Below are positions 7,730 to 15,990 of a DNA stretch of 64,000 nt, piece after piece. Source of the DNA: Phaeobacter gallaeciensis DSM 26640. Its GTDB lineage: Bacteria; Pseudomonadota; Alphaproteobacteria; Rhodobacterales; Rhodobacteraceae. Position numbers and translations under genes: made by a program. Within the stretch, counting starts at the first letter, position 1. Every line of letters starts with the position of its first letter. The stretch spans positions 1,557,001 through 1,621,000 of the forward strand of contig NC_023137.1 in assembly GCF_000511385.1 (NCBI RefSeq). The letters are read 5' to 3'. Below the pieces are notes generated by a model that ran no database searches, was not told where the DNA came from, and was given only the letters and a program-made list of their open reading frames with translations.

Positions 7730-8883
7730 TGTGGCGCAGCCTCGCCTCTAATATGCTGACGGTCCTGGTGGTGATGCTGTTCCTTCTGGGCGGCGTCATC
7801 CTCTGGGGGCAGTCGCAATATACCTCGGAAGGTCCGCTGGAGAGCGCGATTTGCCTGCGGGTGCCGTCTGGCTCCAACATGTCGCGGGTCAGCCGTGATC
7901 TGGAAACCCAGGGTGCCATCAATTCTGGGCCGCTGTTCCGTGTTGGGGTGCGTTATGCCGAGAAAACCGGTGAGCTGAAGGCCGGCAGCTATCTGGTGCC
8001 AGCTGGCGCCTCGATGGAAGCCATCGTCGATCAGATCACCCGGGGCGGCGCCAGCAGCTGCGGCACTGAAATTGTCTATCGCGTGGGCGTGACCCGCGTG
8101 CTGGCAGAGGTGCGCGAGCTGGATCCGGCCACCAACCGCTTTGTTGAGCGCGCGGAATTTGTGCCGGGTGTCGATGAGGTGCCCGCTGTCTACAACGAGA
8201 AGAAAGCCGACGCCGACACCCGCTACCGCATTGCGCTGGCGGAAGGTGTCACCAGCTGGCAGGTGGTGGAATCGCTGAAGGCGATGGATATCCTCGAAGG
8301 TGAGCCAGGCGACCGCCCGGCGGAGGGGATGCTGGCACCGGACAGCTATGAGGTTTCCCCAGGGGACAACCGTGCTGAGATTCTGGCCGAGATGCAGGAA
8401 CGTCAGGTGCTGCGCATCAATGCTGCCTGGGAGAGCCGCTCGGACCGCGCGGCGGTCACCAGCCCTGAGGAGATGCTGATCCTTGCCTCGATCATCGAAA
8501 AGGAAACCGGTGTTGCCGAAGAACGCCGTCAGGTGGCCTCGGTCTTCACCAACCGTCTCAATCGCGGCATGCGGCTGCAGACGGACCCGACAGTGATCTA
8601 TGGCGTGACCAAGGGGGAGGGCGTGCTGGGCCGTGGTCTGCGCCAGAGCGAGCTGCGCCGGGCAACCCCCTGGAACACCTATGTGATCGAAGGGCTGCCG
8701 CCGACCCCTATCGCCAATCCCGGCATGGCCAGCCTTGAGGCAGCGGTGGACCCCGATCAGGGCGATTACCTGTTCTTCGTCGCGGATGGCACCGGCGGTC
8801 ACGCCTTTGCGGTCACTCTGGAAGAGCACAACCGCAATGTTGCCAAATGGCGCGAGATCGAAGCCGAGCGCAACAGCAACTGA
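7729..8883 (+). CDS. mltG: Endolytic transglycosylase MltG (YceG-like)
   Basis: Inner-membrane lytic transglycosylase that cleaves nascent peptidoglycan strands and sets glycan length. 384 aa with an N-terminal membrane helix (MLTVLVVMLFLLGGVILWG, about 9-27), a LysM-like region, and the catalytic glutamate Glu257 in ILASIIEKET, followed by the family block RLQTDPTVIYG. The ATG at 7729 shares one base with the fabF stop; a GTG at 7726 is the alternative. fabF-mltG adjacency is common in alphaproteobacteria. A strong terminator follows at 8912. Confidence 0.93.
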   Translation: MWRSLASNMLTVLVVMLFLLGGVILWGQSQYTSEGPLESAICLRVPSGSNMSRVSRDLETQGAINSGPLFRVGVRYAEKTGELKAGSYLVPAGASMEAIVDQITRGGASSCGTEIVYRVGVTRVLAEVRELDPATNRFVERAEFVPGVDEVPAVYNEKKADADTRYRIALAEGVTSWQVVESLKAMDILEGEPGDRPAEGMLAPDSYEVSPGDNRAEILAEMQERQVLRINAAWESRSDRAAVTSPEEMLILASIIEKETGVAEERRQVASVFTNRLNRGMRLQTDPTVIYGVTKGEGVLGRGLRQSELRRATPWNTYVIEGLPPTPIANPGMASLEAAVDPDQGDYLFFVADGTGGHAFAVTLEEHNRNVAKWREIEAERNSN

Positions 8884-8911
8884 TCGCAACCGCAGCATAA
8901 AATAAATCTGG

Positions 8912-8938
8912 AAAGGGACGCTTTGGCGTCCCTTTTTT
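8912..8938 (+). terminator. Intrinsic terminator after mltG
   Basis: AAAGGGACGC pairs with GCGTCCCTTT over 10 bp with a TTTG loop and ends in a run of six T. It insulates the downstream GTA cluster from fabF-mltG transcription. Confidence 0.92.
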
Positions 8939-9029
8939 CTTGCGCGCACCCGTTAACTCTATCGTAGGGAAATCAGGTGTTTCCTTAATAAATTCGGCGG
9001 CTTGCGCCCGATACTTCAGGTGGTGAATT

Positions 9030-9058
9030 TTGACTTTTGCGCTGCTTTATGCCATGCT
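9030..9058 (+). promoter_or_regulatory. Candidate promoter of the GTA cluster
   Basis: TTGACT (9030-9035), 17-bp spacer, CATGCT (9053-9058). The -35 matches five of six consensus positions and the -10 three of six, fitting a weak promoter that needs an activator. It would give a leader of about 110 nt before g1. I see no TTAA-N7-TTAA CtrA box here, in line with the idea that CtrA acts on GTA genes indirectly. Confidence 0.4.
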
Positions 9059-9174
9059 CTCAGGGTAGCTGGAAAACTGACTGATCCGCCATGCGGAGGC
9101 CTCATCTGGGCCTGCGCATCTGGCTGGGTCCGTGGTTTTGCGGATGGAGGTCCCATCACTATGAGGCCCCAACC

Positions 9175-9510
9175 ATGAGCAGTTACACACCGGAAAACCG
9201 GCTGGCAAAAACCGCCGATCTTCTGTTCTCACTCCACAGCTCCATTGAACGGCTCCGTCAGGAGGCGGAGCAGATGCTCGAACGGCTAGCCTGCGATGCA
9301 GAGGAGGGCAGCAGCACTCCGCGCATCGCCAAATTGGAAAGCCTGATCCGTGACAGCCAGAAAGTGGAGAAAACCCTTGTCGAACAAAGTGAACAGCATC
9401 AGGCCGCAGCCGGGCTCGACATCGAGAGTGCCCGCAGCGAAATCGAAGACCGGCTGGCTCGCCTGCGCGCCAGCCTCGACACAGACGATGTTTCTGGACC
9501 GGCTGAGTGA
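9175..9510 (+). CDS. GTA g1: small terminase-like protein (TerS)
   Basis: 111 aa, almost entirely alpha-helical and rich in Glu, Arg, Leu and Ala, with heptad-like stretches (SIERLRQEAEQMLERL, SARSEIEDRLARLRASL) that suggest a coiled coil. Position directly before and overlapping terL corresponds to RcGTA g1, which is regarded as the small terminase subunit that guides packaging by the large subunit. Start: ATG at 9175 preceded by TGAGG; its ATGA overlaps the stop of a five-codon upstream frame (9161-9178) that has a stronger SD, GGAGG. Longer in-frame starts do not look protein-like. Confidence 0.75.
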   Translation: MSSYTPENRLAKTADLLFSLHSSIERLRQEAEQMLERLACDAEEGSSTPRIAKLESLIRDSQKVEKTLVEQSEQHQAAAGLDIESARSEIEDRLARLRASLDTDDVSGPAE

Positions 9511-10780
9511 TCATGACCTCTGCGCGATGCCCTATCTCTTTGATCTCTGGGCGCTGCCACATCAGCTGCCACCAGCGGGCGACTGGCGCAGCTGGGTCTT
9601 TCTTGGCGGGCGGGGGGCTGGAAAAACCCGTGCCGGCGCCGAATGGGTGCGTACGCTGGCCGAAGGGCCAACACCCTTGTCCGCTGGTCGCGCCCGCCGC
9701 ATCGCGCTCCTTGGGGAAACCTACGATCAGGTGCGTGATGTCATGGTACAGGGCGACAGCGGCCTTCTTGCCTGTACGCCCCCCGATCGGCGCCCGACGT
9801 GGAAAGCCACCGAACGACGATTGATCTGGCCCAACGGGGCGACCGCACAGGCGTTTTCCGCCCATGACCCGGAGGCGCTGCGCGGCCCGCAGTTTGATGC
9901 CGCCTGGGCGGATGAGCTGGCGAAGTGGAAACGCGGGCAGGACAGCTGGGATATGCTGCAATTTGCCCTGCGCCTTGGCGATGATCCGCGCGTCTGCGTG
10001 ACCACAACGCCGCGCAATGTGGGCGTGCTACGCGACCTCCTCGCCAGCCCTTCGACCGTGCAGACCCATGCCGCAACGGAGGCCAACCGCGCCAATCTCG
10101 CGGCTTCTTTCCTTGAGGAGGTGCGCAACCGCTATGCGGGGTCCCGCCTTGGTCGGCAGGAGCTGGACGGCATCCTGTTGCAGGATGTTGAGGGCGCGCT
10201 TTGGACCAATGCGGGGTTGGTTGCCGCGCAGATCGCAAAGGTCCCAACACTGGACCGGGTGGTGGTGGCGGTGGACCCGGCGGTGAGCGCGGGCAAACAC
10301 TCCGACGCCTGTGGCATCGTGGTGGTGGGCGCAACCCTGCAGGGTCCGCCACAGGACTGGTGCGCCTATGTGCTGGCCGATTGCACGGTGCAGGGCGTCG
10401 GCCCGCTCAGCTGGGCGCAGGCTGCCATTGATGCGCGTGACCGCTACGGTGCCGACCGGGTGGTGGCGGAGGTCAATCAGGGCGGCGCGCTGGTCGAAAG
10501 CCTGCTGCGCCAGATTGATCCGCTGGTGCCCTTCACCGCGCTTCACGCCAGCCGGGGCAAGGGGGCGCGGGCCGAACCAGTCTCCGCACTCTATGAGCAG
10601 GGGCGGGTGCGCCACCTGCCGGGGTTGGGCGCGCTAGAGGATCAGCTCTGCCAAATGACTCCGCGCGGCTATCTGGGGCAGGGATCGCCTGACCGGCTGG
10701 ATGCGCTGGTCTGGGCGGTGAAGGAGCTGATCCTGACCCCGGCCAACCGCCACCGAATGCCCCGCGCCCGCATGTTGTGA
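9488..10780 (+). CDS. terL: GTA g2: terminase large subunit (TerL)
   Basis: ATP-driven DNA packaging motor and nuclease that fills the GTA head with host DNA. 430 aa. N-terminal ATPase: Walker A GGRGAGKT (40-47) and Walker B with acidic Asp142-Glu143 (AAWADELAKW). C-terminal RNase H-like nuclease: VVVAVDPAVSAGKHSDACGI and a later EVNQGGALVESLL helix. The ATG at 9488 overlaps g1 by 23 bp, so translation is probably coupled. A perfect intrinsic terminator sits 29 nt after the stop codon, before the portal gene, which is unusual inside a morphogenetic operon. Confidence 0.96.
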   Translation: MFLDRLSDHDLCAMPYLFDLWALPHQLPPAGDWRSWVFLGGRGAGKTRAGAEWVRTLAEGPTPLSAGRARRIALLGETYDQVRDVMVQGDSGLLACTPPDRRPTWKATERRLIWPNGATAQAFSAHDPEALRGPQFDAAWADELAKWKRGQDSWDMLQFALRLGDDPRVCVTTTPRNVGVLRDLLASPSTVQTHAATEANRANLAASFLEEVRNRYAGSRLGRQELDGILLQDVEGALWTNAGLVAAQIAKVPTLDRVVVAVDPAVSAGKHSDACGIVVVGATLQGPPQDWCAYVLADCTVQGVGPLSWAQAAIDARDRYGADRVVAEVNQGGALVESLLRQIDPLVPFTALHASRGKGARAEPVSALYEQGRVRHLPGLGALEDQLCQMTPRGYLGQGSPDRLDALVWAVKELILTPANRHRMPRARML

Positions 10781-10808
10781 GCTGACCATGCCCCCACCGA
10801 CAGCCCCG

Positions 10809-10836
10809 AAACGCCCGCAGTGATGCGGGCGTTTTT
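10809..10836 (+). terminator. Intrinsic terminator between terL and portal inside the GTA cluster
   Basis: AAACGCCCGCA and TGCGGGCGTTT form a perfect 11-bp stem closed by a GTGA (GNRA-type) tetraloop, followed by TTTTT. It lies in the 203-bp gap between g2 and g3 and would cut transcription of the capsid and tail genes unless read through. Confidence 0.9.
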
Positions 10837-10983
10837 CGTTTGACCACAAAGGTTTGCCTCGGGTGTTGCGCGCCCGGCGCACGCCTTGCTCAAATCTTAT
10901 TCAATTCCGGCCGTCATAAAGGATTGCAGCAAACAGGGGGCGGGATTTGCCCGGTCCCGCAAGTTCAAGCAAAGGAGTGGCCC

Positions 10984-12177
10984 ATGGTCTTTGACCTCCT
11001 GCGGCGCAAGCAACGGCCCGTCGAAACCAAGACAAGCGCCGCCGCCCGTGTGGTGGCTTGGCATGGCAGCACCGGTGGCACAGGTTGGAGCCCGCGCGAC
11101 AGCAGCTCATTGACGCGTAGTGGGTTTGCCGGCAATCCGGTGGGCTACCGTGCCGTCAAGATGATCATTGAGGCCGCCGCCGCGCTGCCGCTGGTGTTGC
11201 AGGATGGCACACAGCGCTACGACAGTCACCCGTTGCTGGCGCTGCTGGCCCGGCCGAATGCCGCCCAGGGCCGGGCCGAGCTGCTGGAGGCGCTGTTTGG
11301 CCATCTGTTGCTCTCTGGCAATGCCTATATCGAGGCGGTCTGTGACCCCGACGCGGGTTCCGCGCTCCCGGTTGAATTGCACGTGCTGCGCCCCGACCGG
11401 ATGAGCGTGGTGCCCGGCAGCGATGGCTGGCCAGTGGCCTATGATTACAGCGTGTCGGGTCGCAAACACCGCTTTGATGTGACCATGCCCTGCGCTCCGA
11501 TCTGCCATCTGCGCAGTTTTCATCCGCAGGATGACCACTACGGGTTGTCCCCGATGCAGGCAGCCGCCATGGCGGTGGATGTCCACACCTCCGCCTCGCG
11601 CTGGTCGAAGGCGCTTCTGGACAATGCAGCCCGCCCCTCTGGTGCATTGGTCTGGACCGGAAGCGATGGTCAGGGGTTGATGGCGGAGGATCAGTTTCGC
11701 CGCCTAAGTGATGAAATCGAAATGAATTTCCAGGGTGCACGCAACGCGGGCCGTCCGATGGTGCTGGAAGGCGGGTTGGATTGGAAGCCAATGGGTTTCT
11801 CGCCGTCGGATATGGAGTTTCACCAGACCAAGGACGCCGCCGCCCGCGAGATTGCGCTCGCGCTTGGGGTGCCGCCGATGCTGCTGGGACTGCCCGGCGA
11901 TGCCACCTACGCCAATTACCAAGAGGCCAATCGCGCCTTTTATCGTCTCACCGTCTTGCCGCTTGTGACCCGCGTGGCGGCGACCCTGTCGGATTGGCTC
12001 TCGCGCTATCAGGGGGCTGCGGTGACGCTGAAACCGGATCTGGATCAGGTGTCTGCATTAGCCTCCGAACGCGAGGCGCAATGGCGCCGGGTTGCCAGCG
12101 CCGATTTCCTGACCGTGGCGGAGAAACGCCGCCTTCTGGGCCTGCCGCCACAAGAGGAAGGGGACCGCGATGACTGA
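10984..12177 (+). CDS. GTA g3: HK97-family portal protein
   Basis: Dodecameric portal at the capsid vertex through which DNA enters and leaves. 397 aa with HK97-type portal hallmarks: GNPVGYRAVKMIIEAAAALPL near the N-terminus, LLLSGNAYIE, LHVLRPDRM, and a C-terminal REIALALGVPPMLLGLPGDATYANY block. AAAGGAG (10971-10977) is 6 nt before the ATG at 10984. The stop overlaps g3.5 by 8 nt. Confidence 0.95.
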   Translation: MVFDLLRRKQRPVETKTSAAARVVAWHGSTGGTGWSPRDSSSLTRSGFAGNPVGYRAVKMIIEAAAALPLVLQDGTQRYDSHPLLALLARPNAAQGRAELLEALFGHLLLSGNAYIEAVCDPDAGSALPVELHVLRPDRMSVVPGSDGWPVAYDYSVSGRKHRFDVTMPCAPICHLRSFHPQDDHYGLSPMQAAAMAVDVHTSASRWSKALLDNAARPSGALVWTGSDGQGLMAEDQFRRLSDEIEMNFQGARNAGRPMVLEGGLDWKPMGFSPSDMEFHQTKDAAAREIALALGVPPMLLGLPGDATYANYQEANRAFYRLTVLPLVTRVAATLSDWLSRYQGAAVTLKPDLDQVSALASEREAQWRRVASADFLTVAEKRRLLGLPPQEEGDRDD

Positions 12178-12388
12178 GATCCCGATCCCGCCGTTTGAAT
12201 GTTCTCCGGGGCTGCGGCTCTCCGCCCATGAACGCATCGCTGAGATTCAACGAGAGGCGATGAATCGTCGGCTCGACCGGCTGGAGATGATGATGGAACG
12301 GATGGAAAAGCGGCTCTGGCTCACTGTCTACGGCGTAGCCGCTGTCATTCTGGCACAGGCGTTCCAGTCCTTTCTGGTGGTGCAGTAA
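12170..12388 (+). CDS. GTA g3.5: small conserved protein with C-terminal membrane-like helix
   Basis: 72 aa. A charged amphipathic helix rich in Arg, Glu and Met (ERIAEIQREAMNRRLDRLE...) is followed by a hydrophobic stretch LTVYGVAAVILAQAFQSFLVV (about 51-71). Its size, its 8-nt overlap with the portal gene and its place before the protease correspond to RcGTA orfg3.5. The function is not known to me; a membrane-associated assembly factor would fit the shape but is inference. Confidence 0.75.
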   Translation: MTEIPIPPFECSPGLRLSAHERIAEIQREAMNRRLDRLEMMMERMEKRLWLTVYGVAAVILAQAFQSFLVVQ

Positions 12389-12423
12389 TTTACATGAATT
12401 CAATCAGATATAAGGGGAAGGTG

Positions 12424-13041
12424 ATGCGACATGATGAGCATCTGGAACATAAATTCGCGCGCTTCGGCGAGGATCTGACCATCGGGGATGAGACCGACGA
12501 TATGGTCACCATCAGCGGCTATGCCAGCCTGTTTGGCCGGGTTGATAACGGCGGCGATCTGGTGCAGCCCGGCGCTTATCAAGCCTCGCTGGAACGGCTC
12601 TCCAGGGCCGGGATTGCGGTGAAGATGCTCTGGCAGCACGACCCGGCGCAGCCGATTGGCGTCTGGGATGAGGTCCGCGAGGATGCCCGTGGCCTGCATG
12701 TCACGGGCCGTATCCTGACCCGCACCCAGAAGGGGGCGGAGGCGGCAGCGCTGATTGGTGCCGGCGCGCTGGATGGTCTCTCCATCGGCTATCGTACCCG
12801 CCGCGCCACGGCGCGCAAAGGCGGCGGTCGCTGTTTGGCGGAACTGGACCTCTGGGAGGTGTCGCTGGTGACCTTCCCGATGCTGCCCACCGCCCGGGTA
12901 ACCGCCACCGCACAGCCCGTGACAGCCGCCAAATCGACGTCCGCGGAGCCGGATCTGAGCGATCCCGGCGAGACACCGCAGATCTGGCGCGAGGTGATCG
13001 AGATGCTGCGCAACGGCGCCAGTCTCGCACCCCTCGGCTGA
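12424..13041 (+). CDS. GTA g4: HK97-type prohead maturation protease
   Basis: Serine protease that trims the capsid protein during head maturation. 205 aa. The family signatures are visible: SGYASLFGRVDNGGDLVQPGAY near the N-terminus (key residues D41, D45), His72 in MLWQHDP and Ser120 in GALDGLSIGYR, the expected His and Ser of the active site. Start ATG 12424 is preferred over the in-frame ATG at 12394 because AAGGGGAAGG lies directly upstream. It precedes the capsid gene, as in HK97. Confidence 0.92.
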   Translation: MRHDEHLEHKFARFGEDLTIGDETDDMVTISGYASLFGRVDNGGDLVQPGAYQASLERLSRAGIAVKMLWQHDPAQPIGVWDEVREDARGLHVTGRILTRTQKGAEAAALIGAGALDGLSIGYRTRRATARKGGGRCLAELDLWEVSLVTFPMLPTARVTATAQPVTAAKSTSAEPDLSDPGETPQIWREVIEMLRNGASLAPLG

Positions 13042-13089
13042 GCACAGCGCCGTTTCCCGTCTTCTCCAACCGACCCAAAGGACTGACAG

Positions 13090-14274
13090 ATGAGCCACAC
13101 CCAATCCCATAGCGACCCAACGGCCCACCCCGATGCGGCCCCGCAGGAGGTCAAGCAGGCCGTTGCCGACTTCGTGCATAATTTCAATGGGTTCAAAGAC
13201 AAAATTACCCTGAAACTGAAACAGACAGAAGAGCGTATGACCATGCTGGATCGCAAATCTCACTTTGCCAATCGCCCCCCGCTTGCCGCCGCTGATGCGG
13301 GCGCGGCCCCCCATCAAAAGGCGCTGGATGCCTATCTTCGTTCCGGCGATGATGCCGCCCTGCGCGGTCTTGATCTGGATGCCAAGGCGATGAACACCAC
13401 CGTCAATGGCGATGGCGGCTATCTGGTGGATCCGCAGACTGCCGAGAGCGTGAAAGCGGTGCTCTCCAGCACCGCCTCAATCCGGGCTGTGGCCTCCGTG
13501 GTGACGGTGGAGGCGACCTCTTATGACGTGCTCATTGACCATGGCGATGTGGGGCACGGCTGGGCCAATGAGACCGGCGCCGTGACCGAAACATCCACCC
13601 CGGTGATCGACCGGATCACCATCCCGCTGCATGAACTCAGCGCGCTGCCCAAGGCCTCACAGCGGCTGCTGGATGACAGTGCCTTTGATATCGAGGGCTG
13701 GCTGGCAGGACGTATCGCAGATAAATTCTCCCGTGCGGAGGCCGCCGCCTTCATCATGGGGGACGGTAATGACAAGCCAACCGGCATCCTCTACCACCCG
13801 GTGGTGGCCAATGACAGTTGGAGCTGGGGCAACCTCGGCTATATCACCACCGGTGTTGAGGGCGATATCGGCGATGGCGATGCGATCATTGATCTGGTCT
13901 ATGCGCTTGGCGCGCAGTATCGCGCCAACGCCAGCTTTCTGATGAATTCCAAAACCGCAGGCCTGCTGCGCAAGCTGAAGGACGCTGATGGCCGCTTCTT
14001 GTGGTCCGATGGTCTGGCTGCAGCGGAACCGGCGCGGCTGATGGGCTATCCCGTTGTCATTGCTGAGGATATGCCCGACGCGGATGTGAACGGCTATGCC
14101 GTGGCCTTTGGCGATTTCGTGGCCGGCTATACCATTGCCGAACGCCCGGATCTGCGGGTGTTGCGCGATCCCTTCAGCGCCAAGCCGCATGTGCTGTTTT
14201 ATGCCACCAAACGTGTGGGCGGCGATGTCAGCGATTTTGCTGCCATCAAACTGCTGAAATTCGGCCTGAGCTGA
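13090..14274 (+). CDS. GTA g5: major capsid protein (HK97 fold)
   Basis: Builds the GTA head. 394 aa: an N-terminal helical delta-domain with coiled-coil character (about 1-110, e.g. DKITLKLKQTEERM) that should be removed by the g4 protease, then the HK97 core with N-arm and E-loop region (GYLVDPQTAESVKAVLSSTASIRAVAS; key residues G, P, S) and the C-terminal FAAIKLLKFGLS. RcGTA g5 and HK97 gp5 share this build. AAAGG is 8 nt upstream of the ATG. A 183-bp untranslated stretch with a large inverted repeat follows before g6. Confidence 0.95.
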   Translation: MSHTQSHSDPTAHPDAAPQEVKQAVADFVHNFNGFKDKITLKLKQTEERMTMLDRKSHFANRPPLAAADAGAAPHQKALDAYLRSGDDAALRGLDLDAKAMNTTVNGDGGYLVDPQTAESVKAVLSSTASIRAVASVVTVEATSYDVLIDHGDVGHGWANETGAVTETSTPVIDRITIPLHELSALPKASQRLLDDSAFDIEGWLAGRIADKFSRAEAAAFIMGDGNDKPTGILYHPVVANDSWSWGNLGYITTGVEGDIGDGDAIIDLVYALGAQYRANASFLMNSKTAGLLRKLKDADGRFLWSDGLAAAEPARLMGYPVVIAEDMPDADVNGYAVAFGDFVAGYTIAERPDLRVLRDPFSAKPHVLFYATKRVGGDVSDFAAIKLLKFGLS

Positions 14275-14315
14275 CGCTTGGACCGATGGCGGGACTGGTT
14301 CTCCGGTTCCGTCTG

Positions 14316-14388
14316 CGGATGCGCGCCCCGGCCACTGTCGTCCAGCTGCTCCCCTTCCGTCCCACGGCAGCAGCCCGGCGCGCATCCG
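14316..14388 (+). repeat. Long-range inverted repeat in the capsid 3' untranslated region
   Basis: CGGATGCGCGCC (14316-14327) and GGCGCGCATCCG (14377-14388) are perfect 12-bp complements separated by 49 nt; inside, GCTGCT (14345-14350) can pair with AGCAGC (14369-14374). As RNA this is a two-storey stem-loop between the capsid and adaptor cistrons. There is no T-run. Possible roles are protection of the capsid mRNA or limiting read-through. Confidence 0.7.
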
Positions 14389-14457
14389 TGCCTCAATCCG
14401 ATCCACCAGACGCAGCCCCGCGCGAGTAGCCCCTGAAAGAACAGCCGTTGGAGTGAA

Positions 14458-15108
14458 ATGATGATGTTAAGCGAAGTGACACCGGTGCCAGAGGCAGCCC
14501 TGCCGCAAGAGGCGTTCAAGGCGCATCTGCGTCTGGGCACCGGGTTTGATGAGGCGGGTTTGCAGGAGGCGGTATTGATCAGCTTCCTGCGCGCGGCCAT
14601 CGCGGCGATTGAGGCACGCACCGGCAAGGTATTGCTGGCGCGGGATTTTCTGCTGACGCTTTCGACCTGGCGCGATCCGCAGGTGCAGGCCTTGCCGCTG
14701 GCGCCGGTGCAGATGATCCAATCGGTCACGCTGGTTGGCTCCGACGGGGTCGAAGTGCTGCTGGAGGCCGGGCGCTACCGGCTGGAACCGGACAGCCAGC
14801 AGCCCCGGCTGCGCCCGGTTGGTGGGCCACTGCCGGTGATTGCCAGTGGGGGTGAACTGCGGATCCTGATCCGGGCCGGCATGGCCAACAGCTGGGCGGC
14901 GCTGCCCGGTGATCTCGCCCAGGCGGTGCTGATGCTGGCGGCGCATTACTATGAATTCCGCGATGATACCCGGTTGCAGGGCGGGTGCATGCCCTTTGGT
15001 GTGACCAGCCTGATTGAGCGTTACCGCGCCTTGCGGGTGAGCTTGGGGGTGGGGGCTGCTGGGGACCGTGGCTTTGGCGGTAACTTCGGGCCGGGAGCAG
15101 ACGCATGA
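14458..15108 (+). CDS. GTA g6: head-tail connector / adaptor (gp6-like)
   Basis: 216 aa protein placed after the capsid gene, as the HK97 gp6-type adaptor that docks on the portal. Visible features are the helical N-terminus (PQEAFKAHLRLGTGFDEAGL, LISFLRAAIAAIEARTGK), a beta-rich middle and the ALPGDLAQAVLMLAAHYYEFRD helix typical of connector proteins. Three consecutive ATGs occur (14458, 14461, 14464); GGAG at 14450-14453 best serves the second, so the start may be one or two codons later. It overlaps g7 by ATGA. Confidence 0.88.
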   Translation: MMMLSEVTPVPEAALPQEAFKAHLRLGTGFDEAGLQEAVLISFLRAAIAAIEARTGKVLLARDFLLTLSTWRDPQVQALPLAPVQMIQSVTLVGSDGVEVLLEAGRYRLEPDSQQPRLRPVGGPLPVIASGGELRILIRAGMANSWAALPGDLAQAVLMLAAHYYEFRDDTRLQGGCMPFGVTSLIERYRALRVSLGVGAAGDRGFGGNFGPGADA

Positions 15109-15476
15109 GCCGCCGCACCACCGCGCGCCGCGCATCCGCCGCCACACCACGTCTCAACCGCTGTCTGGCGCTGGAAGATCCACGCCGCACCTCGGACGGC
15201 GCGGGCGGGTTTCTTGAGGCGTGGCAATTGCTTGGCCACCATTGGTGCGAGATGCGCGCGCTCACCGGGCGCAGCACCGATCAATCCGGCACCAGTCTTT
15301 CGTTACAACGCTATCGGATCACCCTGCGCGCTCATCCCACTGGCAGCCCGGCCCGGCCACGTCCCGACCAGCGCCTGCGCGATGGCGCCCGGATTTTTCG
15401 CATCGATGCGGTGGCCGAAGGCGACCCCGATGGCCGCTTCCTGACCTGTTTTGCGACCGAGGAGACAAGCGCATGA
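15105..15476 (+). CDS. GTA g7: head-tail stopper/closure protein
   Basis: 123 aa, basic N-terminus, then a small beta-barrel-like sequence (RTSDGAGGFLEAWQLLGHHWCEMRAL region and LSLQRYRITLR) matching the phage head-tail joining protein family (SPP1 gp16-like). In RcGTA the corresponding gp7 is the stopper. ATG 15105 overlaps the g6 stop (ATGA) and its own stop overlaps g8 the same way. Confidence 0.85.
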   Translation: MSRRTTARRASAATPRLNRCLALEDPRRTSDGAGGFLEAWQLLGHHWCEMRALTGRSTDQSGTSLSLQRYRITLRAHPTGSPARPRPDQRLRDGARIFRIDAVAEGDPDGRFLTCFATEETSA

Positions 15477-15886
15477 CCTATGCCCTGGCCCTGCCATTGC
15501 AGGAGGCGCTGTTCCAGCATCTGAGCGCCGACCCCGATCTGACCGCAGCGCTGAATGGCGCAGTTTATGATGCGCTGCCTGCCGGCACGCTACCGCAGAC
15601 CTATGTGACCCTCGGCCCGGAGGAGGTGCGCGACCGCTCAGATCGCAGCGGCGCCGGCGCTCATCACCGGGTGGAGATCAACGTGCACACCGATACCGCC
15701 GGCTTTGCCGGGGCCAAGGCGATCGCGGCCTTGATTTGCGATAGCCTGACGGCGGCTGCGTCAGCGCTGACCCTGTCACGCGGGCGGCTGGTGGGGCTGT
15801 GGTTTGAGCGCGCAAACGCCAGCCGCAACACCTCCGGTGGCCGTCAGATCCGCCTGCGTTTTGCCGCGCGGCTGGAGGATATCTGA
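15473..15886 (+). CDS. GTA g8: tail terminator (DUF3168)
   Basis: 137 aa of the DUF3168 / gp17-like family that caps the tail tube at the head side. Recognisable family blocks are LPLQEALFQHLSADPDL at the N-terminus, YVTLGPEEVRDRSDRSGAG and the central HHRVEINVHTD strand. The start is ATG 15473, overlapping the g7 stop as ATGA. After it comes a 104-bp AT-richer gap before the tail-tube gene. Confidence 0.88.
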   Translation: MTYALALPLQEALFQHLSADPDLTAALNGAVYDALPAGTLPQTYVTLGPEEVRDRSDRSGAGAHHRVEINVHTDTAGFAGAKAIAALICDSLTAAASALTLSRGRLVGLWFERANASRNTSGGRQIRLRFAARLEDI

Positions 15887-15990
15887 CCGTCCAAAATAAG
15901 AGGTAATACAAATAAATCAGATAATTGCGCATCACAGTTGATGTTTTTGCGCCGTGCTGCCTGCCTTTTCAACCATAGGAGATCACCACA
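15887..15990 (+). other. AT-rich leader of the tail-tube gene
   Basis: 104 untranslated bases, conspicuously AT-rich (AATAAGAGGTAATACAAAT, then ATCAGATAATTG) within a GC-rich cluster where nearly all other tail genes overlap. It ends in TAGGAGATCACCACA before the tail-tube ATG, a good SD. It could carry an internal promoter or an mRNA stability element that raises major tail protein output; no clear -35/-10 pair is evident. Confidence 0.45.

Noticed and set aside
7387..8949. A 520-codon minus-strand frame opposite fabF and mltG
   Set aside because: Antisense to genes with intact catalytic motifs, and it starts within the mltG terminator. No family resemblance.
8941..9174. Search for a CtrA box (TTAA-N7-TTAA) before the GTA cluster
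   Set aside because: GTTAAC and TTAATAAA occur but not with the 7-bp spacing, so no site is called.
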